DNA from: Adiantum capillus-veneris
Taxonomy: Eukaryota > Streptophyta > Polypodiopsida > Polypodiales > Pteridaceae
Length of the DNA stretch: 64,000 nt
NCBI GenBank assembly: GCA_014529385.2
Contig: CM043967.1
Location: 131,687,182 to 131,751,181, forward strand
Reading direction: 5' to 3'
Positions 57,200 to 64,000 of the stretch are shown one piece after another (within the stretch, counting starts at the first letter, position 1; each line of letters opens with the position of its first letter). The notes beneath the pieces are model-generated. The model was not told where the DNA came from, did not search any database, and saw nothing but the letters and a program-made list of their open reading frames with translations. Both the position numbers and the translations under genes were made by a program.

Positions 57200-58518
57200 A
57201 TTGCAAGGAAACAGTGGGGCTTCTTTGCAACCTAGTCTCAGAGATCCAAAAGGAACTGGACACAAGTTTATGCAAGAGTCATTGAAGATGTTAAAAGTTG
57301 GAGATAGTGACTCCTTGACAGAGATTGAAAGAAAATGCTTTGAACAGACACTCTCCAAACATGGAAAAGCTTTTGCATTTGAGCCACATGAGATAGGGTG
57401 TGTGGATCCATCTATAGTCAAACCAATGGTAATATTCACTGTACCAATCTAAGACCAATTCCACTGCCAAAAGCACTCTTGCCAAAGCTTATAGATTTAC
57501 TCAATGAAAAGATAAAGATGGGGATTTTGGAACCTTCATGTGACCCCTACTCAAGCAGATGGTTCACGGTACCAAAGAAAAATGGAGCTCTATGCTTCAT
57601 TCAAGACATGCAGCCTGTCAACAAAGTCACAATGAGGAATATGGGTACAGGGCCACTTGTAATGAATTTGCAAAAGCATTTGCAGGAAGGGAAATATATT
57701 CTATGGGGGATCTGTACTCAGGGTATGATCAATTCCAACTAGCAACGGAAAGTAGGGACTTGACTACCATGAGAACACCCTTGGGTTTGGTAAGGATATG
57801 CAGCTTACCGCAGGGAGCAACCAACTCGGTTGCACACATGATGAACGGTATGAACAAAGTCCTTCGTGACTTCATACCTCAAATTACAATGCCTTTTCTT
57901 GATGACATTCCAATCAAAGGATGTGACTTAGCTAAAAAAGATGAGGCTCTGGATTCGAGGGGGTGCCGTAAATATGTGGCAAACCACATTAATGATTGTG
58001 ACAGAATTTTAACAAGGATGGAAGAAGTGAACCTTACATTATCTGGGCAAAAGTCAGTGTTTGGGGTTTAAGAAGTATTAATAGTGGGACATCTTTGTAA
58101 TCCTCATGGCCGCCGACCTTGTCCAACTAAAGTGGATGCAATACAGAGGATGAAGGAATTATGCGTAAATATCACAAAGGTGAGAAGGGTTCTAGGTGCA
58201 TGTGTCTTCTATCTCATATGAATTCCACATTACTCACATGTCACAGATCCTCTTTATCAATTGCTAAGGAAGAACCAAAGGTTTCAATGGAATGATGTAC
58301 ATGTAAAAGCTATGAGAAAGTTGTCAAAGCAATTGTTGCTGTCTTCACCAACTTTGAGGAAGATTGACTATGAGTGTGGAAGACCGGTGATTGTGACAGT
58401 GGACACCCAACGGGAATTGGATGGTCAATAGGACAAGACGATGAAGAGAAACACAGGTATGTGGTGAGGTTTGGGGCCAAGGTTCCAAGCTCTCGCCAAA
58501 GAGCATAGGTAAAAAGGG
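57200..58518 (+). pseudogene. R11 RT and RNase H start, truncated
   Basis: The RT reads EIERKCFEQTLSKHGKAFAF, RPIPLPKALLPKLIDLLNEK, SSRWFTVPKKNGALCFIQDM, GDLYSGYDQFQLATESRDL and the box TMPFLDDIPIKGCD (near 57893). Then VNLTLSGQKSVFGV and broken RNase H text (PVIVTVDT, then TGIGWSIGQDDEEKHRY). Frameshifts fall near 57450, 57700, 58070 and 58400. The R12 LTR starts at 58519 in the RNase H. Confidence 0.8.
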
Positions 58519-58712
58519 TGTTGGGGTATAAAGCCCAATGTGGTCGCCCAGGTAAGTGGGCGGGCCGCCAGGTATGTACACATATTCTTTTTGTAAAACC
58601 TAATAAGAACTCACTATGCTCTACACATTACAGTAGAGCGAGTTCACCATATAGTTGTGCTCTTCTTCTCGCACTCTCTCTCTCGCGTCACAATTCCGCT
58701 CGTACTCCTTCA
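58519..58712 (+). repeat. R12 5' LTR
   Basis: It runs from TGTTGGGGTATAAAGCCC to CTCCTTCA. A primer-site variant TAGTATCAGAGC (one mismatch to the Met-type site) follows at 58715-58726. TATAAAG lies at 58527. Confidence 0.9.
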
Positions 58713-58726
58713 ACTAGTATCAGAGC

Positions 58727-59810
58727 TCAGATCGAGGCTCGGGGCAGCACTGCAGGAGGCTAGAGTCACCAACTCAAATTGGAGTGAAATTCGACAGGCG
58801 AAGACACGGCCCCAAATCTCATGGGTGAGCCAGAAGGGCTCGGTGTTCTCAGAATTTCATCATGAGGTCATCTCGGCCACCGTTCGGCTTCGACAAAGGT
58901 CTGCGAAGGCCATTTTCGACTACATGGTCTCAGCGGGTGCTGATCCGACCCTGCAAATTTGGGGTTTTCGGCCTAAGACTGCAGGTGCTGAGGATATTGA
59001 CACTCCCAGAGTGTTGATTTGTGGCTGTCTACACATCGAAGGACGGCTCACAGTTCTTGGAGGTGTGTCACATACGACACGGGCGCATCTACACACATAC
59101 TATAGGCGACATCCACTAGTTCATCAGGTAGCTTGTGTTTGCTGCTTGATATTCCAGATTTCATCCTGACATTGCAGGTACTTCCACATGGGATGTATTG
59201 TCAGAGATGATGTATGTCTGTTGAGGGTTTGCTGGCTGTGAGTCACGCAGCAAACAACCGCCGCAGCGGTTACAACATACAGTGGGAAATTTGTGGATGT
59301 ATGACTTTGTGGGAAGTCTATGTACTGTCAGATTTACTGCAGCCTTTGTTGAGGGTCGAGTGAGGTTTTATTGAGCTGGGGGATTCTCGAATGTTGAGAT
59401 CCTTTCGGTGATACAGGTCTTGGAGCGATCCCTCGAGCACCCTTAGATAGGCAGCTAGGATGTATTGACTGTGAGTTAGACAGTTGGGATTGCATCTTTG
59501 GTTTACTGCCGTTGAGGCATTGTCGCAGTCTATGCTTATAGGACAGTGACAAGACAGTGAGAGACAGTACAGGTGCAGGACAGGTTTACCCGCAGCTTAC
59601 AGTGTCAGAGAGACAGTGTTTTTTGAGCTGTTTTTTGGTCTGTTTTTGAGTACACCAGAGCCATTTTACAAAGGAGACTCTGCCGAAATTTACGCAGAAT
59701 ATGAAGCTTTCTTGGTTCATTTGACAGGTTGATATTGGTTCTGAGGTCAGTTTACAGGGGAAACTCTGCCGAATTTTTCCCAGGAAAGTAAACCACTGTG
59801 AAGCGTAGCT
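58727..59810 (+). other. R12 leader (untranslated)
   Basis: This stretch between the primer site and the gag ATG has no recognised domain. An open frame crosses it from the LTR to 59169. A block at 58775-58879 resembles the leader of R10. Two copies of a motif around ACTCTGCCGAA (59663-59695 and 59751-59784) lie near the gag start. Confidence 0.7.
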
Positions 59811-62800
59811 ATGGCTGGATCACAGGACACTGCTCTTTACAATATCAAGAAGCTGGATGGAACCAATTTCCCATTGTGGAAGAAGCAGATTTGGCACGTG
59901 TTGGTACAAAAGAAGCAGATAAAACCTATAAAGCTCAAGGGGATAAAACCAGAAGATATGGACGAAGATGAATGGAGCGAAATGGATGAATTGGCACTTT
60001 CTACCATTATGCTGACTTTGGCAGAAAGCGTTTACTTCAATGTAGCAGACGAGATGTCGGCTTATCAAGCATGGTTAAAGCTGAGTCATCTTTATGAGAA
60101 GCAGAGTGCAGCTTCACAGGTATACTGGCTTAAGAAGCTTGTTGACTTGAAGATGAAAGAAGGGACACCTATGTCCAATCATCTGAATGAATTCAACACA
60201 ATCTATAGTCAGTTGTCAGCTCAAGGTGTCAAGTTTGATGAACCTGTTAGAGCTATGTTCTTGTTGATCACATTGCCGGAAAGTTGGGACACTTTTCGCA
60301 CAGCTTTGAGTAATTCTGCACCTCCAGATGGTTTGAACATAGTAGGTGTAGAAGGAAGTCTGCTTACTGAAGAAACCAATAGAAAGACAATGGACAAAGG
60401 CAAAGGAACAGCCTTAGTTGTCAGGGGAAGGACCAAAGAAAAGTACAAAAGTGGAAAGAGGAATCAGTATCGTAGCAAGTCCCGCAGTGCTAAAGGCAAG
60501 AGTGACATAGAATGCTACCATTGTGGCAAGAAGGGTCACATGAAAAGAGACTGCAGAGAATGGAAAGCAGAAAAAGGCAAAGAGAAAGCTGAAGACCATG
60601 GTGAGAAGAACAAGTCCTCAGTGAAGATTCAAGAAATAAATGTGACAAACATTGTTGCAGAGGATAACAGTCTAGTGTCAGGAGACATCTACTTCTTGAA
60701 GAATACAATGGACTCAGCTCTTCTTACAGCATCTGATGGAAATGCACTGAGTGACTGGATTATAGACTCAGGGGCATCACTTCATGTGTCTCCAAACAAG
60801 GAGTGGTTTACTTCTTATGTGACCACTAAAGATCATGTTCGGCTAGGCAATCGGCAGACATGTGAGATCTTAGGTGTTGGAGATGTTCAATTGAAGTTTC
60901 AGAATGGCTCTTCTTTCACGCTGAAGAATGTGAGACATGTTCCCGCAATTACAAAGAGCTTGATCAACACAGGTTTACTTGATGATGCTGGCTACGTCAC
61001 CACTTTTGGACAGAACATGTGGAAGATATCCAAGGGTTCTATGACAGTAGCACATGGAGTAAAGTCTGGAGGACTTTACATGATTTATGTATCAAATGTC
61101 TCTAAAAATGTAATCAATGTAACCGAGCAGCCAAACGTGTCTTTGTGGCATAGCCGGTTAGGACATATGTCCAAGAAGGGAATGGAAATCTTGTCTCGTT
61201 CTGGTTATTTGCCTAGCTTTTCATTTAATGATTTTGAATTCTGTGAACATTGTCTGTATGGTAAGCAAACACAGCAGCCACATAAGCATAGAAGCAGTAG
61301 AAGAGATACACAGTTGGCACTTGTTCATAGTGATTTGTGTGGGCCTATGCCTAACCTATCTCTAGGGGGAGCTTCTTACTTTATGATATTTATAGATGAT
61401 TACTCGAGGAAAGTATGGGTTTACTTTCTCAAGCACAAGGATGAAGCGTTTAGTGTTTTCAAAACGTTTGTGACACTTGTGGAGAATTAGAGTGGCAAGA
61501 AGCTTAAATGCTTACGCACTGACAATGGTGGGAAGTATGTTTCAAAGGCCTTTCAGGACTTTTGTGAGTCAAACGGTATAAAACGTGAACTTATGGCTCC
61601 TTAAAATCCTCCTCAAAATGGTGTTGCTGAGAGGATGAATAGGACCATACAAGAGAAGGTCAGAAGTATGTTGTCTAATGCACAACTGCCAAATGGGTTT
61701 TGGGCTGAAGCTGTATCAACAGTTGTTCATCTTGTAAATAGATCTCCTAGCAAGGTTTTGCAGAAGGATTCAGTGCCAGAGATGGTATGGTCAGGCAAAA
61801 TGCCCTCATACAAGCATCTCAGAGTCTTTGGCTGTGAGGCATATACTCACGTTCCAAAGGAATTTAGGAACAAACTTGAGCCAAAGAGTAGAAAGTGCAT
61901 CTTTCTAGGCTATGGTAATTCTGGTGAGATGGGGTACAGACTTTGGGATCCCGAATCCAGAAAGGTTGTCCGCAGCAATGATGTTCACTTTAATGAATCC
62001 AAATATCATTCTAAACCAGAGAGGGTTGAGGAGATTAGAAGAGTTGTCTTCCAAGAAGATGGACATGCACGTGCAAGACAAAATGTCAGGGCTCAAGAGG
62101 AGCAAGGACAGGATAGATTGGAACCACAGGTTGTGGCTGAGCCTGAGCCACCTATTGTGCGTAGATCTGGACGTGTCACGCGACCTCCTGATAGGTTTGT
62201 TCCATCTATGAACTATGTCATGTTGACTGATTGCAATGAGCCTTCATGTTACAAGGAAGCAGTGCAAATGAAGGACTCCGGGAATTGGCAATTGGCCATG
62301 CAGTCAGAGATGACAACTCTGCATAAAAACAAGACATGGAAGCTAGTTAAATTACCACAGGGCAAAAAGGCTCTACCTTGTAAATGGGTTTACAGGTATA
62401 AGATCACCGCTCATGATAGTCAGCCAAAGTACAAAGCAAGGCTTGTTGCCAAGGGCTTTAAGCAAGAACAAGGCATTGAATTTGATGAAGTCTTCTCTCC
62501 GGTGGTCAAGATGACTACATTGAGATGCTTTCTTGCATTGGTTGCCATATTAGATTTGGTGTTGCACCAAATGGATGTCAAGACAACGTTCTTGCATGGT
62601 GATTTAGATGTGGAAATTTACATGCAGCAGCCAGAAGGGTTTGTTGAGAAAGGCAAGGAAGATTGGGTATGCCAGTTGTTAAAGAGTCTTTATGGCTTAA
62701 AACAATCACCGAGGGCATGGTACCATAAATTCCACAAGTTTATGCTTTCTCAAGGCTACAAACGTAGTGAGCTCGATCACTGTCTATATACAAAGAAGGC

Positions 62801-63792
62801 TAAGGATGGTAGTTGGCTGATCCTTATTTTGTATGTGGATGACATGTTGATTGCTGGAAAGCACTTGGAAGAAATTTCAGCTTTGAAGTCAAAGATGGCA
62901 AAATCGTTTGACATGAAAGACATGGGTGAGGCAAGTCATATCCTTGGTATGCGCATTGAGAGAGACAGATCAAAGAAGTTGATTTGGTTATCTCAAACAG
63001 AGTATATTGACAAGGTTTTGCAACGTTTCAATATGGAGAAGGGAAAGGAATTGAGTGTTCCATTGCCACCATATGTGAAACTTAGCAAACAAGATTGTCC
63101 TGTGTCTGAGGAAGAACATGCTGAAATGGATAAGATTCCATATGCGTCTGCAGTGGGTAGTTTGATGTATGCAATGATTGCTACTCGCCTAGACATTGCA
63201 TTTGTAGTGGGAGTAGTAAGTCGATACATGTCAAACCCAGACAAGAAACATTGGGAGGCAGTGAAAGGAATATTGAGATACCTGAAAGCTACAAAGAGTA
63301 TGCGTATATGCTATGGGAGTCAGGAGCTAAGTGTAAAGGGTTTTACAGACTCAAATTATGCTAGGTGACTTAGACAACCGAAGGTCTACATCAGGGTATG
63401 TCTTTACATTGGCTGGTGGAGCAGTATCATGGCGTTCTAGATTACAAGATTGTGTTACTTAGTCTACTACAGAGGCTGAATATGTTGCAGCATCAGAGGC
63501 ATGCAAAGAATCAATTTGGCTTAATCGACTAGTAACAGATTTGGGAATCAAAGAAGAGATGCCTGTGTTATATTGTGATAGTCAAAGTGCTATACAATTG
63601 GCTCGCAATCCAGTTTATCACTCAAAGACAAAGCATGTGGATGTGAAGTATCATTTCGTCAGGGAAATGCTCGAGGATAAGCAACTTCAGCTTGTCAAAG
63701 TTTACACCACAGAAAATCCTGCTGATCTACTTACAAAAGGACTTCCCTTAGAGAGCTTTGCGCATTTTTGCAAGCAGTTAGGTGTAGGGTAG
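59811..63792 (+). pseudogene. R12 gag-pol polyprotein with four lesions
   Basis: The frame starts MAGSQDTALYNIKKLDGTNF. Domains in order are gag (ESVYFNVADEMSAYQAWLKL), zinc knuckle CYHCGKKGHMKRDC, protease WIIDSGASLHVSP, integrase zinc domain (HSRLGHMSKKGM ... CEHCLYG), core with Asp in HSDLCGPM, Asp in RTDNGGKY and Glu in NGVAERMNRT, RT (CKWVYRYKITAHDS, LILYVDDMLIA with Y-V-D-D) and RNase H (DNRRSTSGYVF, TTEAEYVAASEA, YCDSQSAIQLARNP). Lesions are a TAG at 61488, a TAA at 61602, a frameshift at about 63364, and a TAG at 63460 in the new frame. Otherwise all catalytic residues I can check are present. The order integrase before RT is the copia order. Confidence 0.95.
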
Positions 63793-63869
63793 TACATCAC
63801 TTCTCTACATCTCTTGTATATTAGTTTGTATAGTAGCTTCTCTCACACTTAAAGTACCACATTGGACTT

Positions 63870-63881
63870 TAAGTGGGAGGT
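63870..63881 (+). promoter_or_regulatory. R12 polypurine tract
   Basis: TAAGTGGGAGGT directly precedes the TG start of the 3' LTR. Confidence 0.85.
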
Positions 63882-64000
63882 TGTTGGGGTATAAAGCCCA
63901 ATGTGGTCGCCCAGGTAAGTGGGCGGGCCGCCAGGTATGTACACATATTCTTTTTGTAAAACCTAATAAGAACTCACTATGCTCTACACATTACAGTAGA
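63882..64000 (+). repeat. R12 3' LTR, cut by window end
   Basis: It repeats 58519-58637 without a visible difference. Confidence 0.95.

Larger units (their letters stand above)
54512..58518 (+). mobile_element. R11: gypsy-like element with D-H-G protease and F-L-D-D RT
   Basis: Gag, a zinc-knuckle remnant, a lysine-rich linker, protease, RT and the start of RNase H can be read in order on the plus strand with many frame breaks. The 5' side is cut by R10 and the 3' side by R12, so no LTR is present. The sequence resembles, from memory, plant and fungal elements with non-standard protease and RT motifs. Confidence 0.75.
58519..64000 (+). mobile_element. R12: nearly complete Ty1/copia element
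   Basis: The element has a 194-bp 5' LTR, primer site, 1.1-kb leader, one gag-pol frame with four lesions, a polypurine tract and the start of the 3' LTR. The 119 bases of 3' LTR that fit in the window are identical to the 5' LTR by eye. That implies a recent insertion, into the R11 RNase H. The rest of the 3' LTR and the far flank are outside the window. Confidence 0.95.

Overview
This window is plant nuclear DNA made mostly of decayed and nested LTR retrotransposons. It holds one intact cellular gene, a four-exon calmodulin gene on the minus strand (43062-44066). The introns, Met-initiator tRNA primer sites, Ty3/gypsy and Ty1/copia polyproteins with plant-type dual RNase H, and LINE remnant all point to a land plant. 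From memory, several polyprotein families (tandem H2C2 integrase, D-H-G protease) resemble ones seen in ferns and mosses more than in flowering plants. I lean towards a fern or another non-flowering plant, but this is a recollection and not a search result.

Layout (R names are mine). R1 (1 to about 3245): 3' part of a Tat-like gypsy element with RNase H, second RNase H, integrase, polypurine tract and LTR. R2 (about 3250-10205): a badly decayed gypsy element with protease, RT, RNase H, doubled integrase zinc domain, integrase core and a second protease-like domain, carrying a 650-bp foldback element. R3 (11051-12486): gag-protease remnant. R4 (about 14300-15866, minus): 3' end of an LTR element with an unrecognised ORF. 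R5 (15866-16860, minus): integrase tail of the R7 family. Then come two SINE-like copies, a copia-like LTR and R6 (20600-21235, minus), a protease fragment of the R2 family.

R7 (21269-42185) is a chromodomain gypsy element with two complete LTRs. Its protease region is split by R8 (24809-36731), a composite with three LTRs and two internal regions that carry complementary deletions. The calmodulin gene follows, then a minus-strand LINE tail (44780-46500). Next is R9 (46501-51869), a sibling of R7 cut off in RNase H by R10 (51870-54511), an internally deleted copia element. R11 (54512-58518) is a gypsy-like element with an unusual protease motif. It is interrupted in RNase H by R12 (58519 to the window end), a nearly complete copia element whose two LTRs agree over all the sequence visible.

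The coding parts are almost all broken by stops, frameshifts or deletions, so little here should be autonomous. The likely insertion order is R7 then R8, R9 then R10, and R11 then R12. R12 is probably the youngest. The most unusual items are the pair of homologous small ORFs ahead of gag in R8, the three-LTR composite itself, the post-integrase protease-like domain of R2, the self-complementary foldback element, a leader block shared by two different copia families, and the unrecognised R4 ORF.
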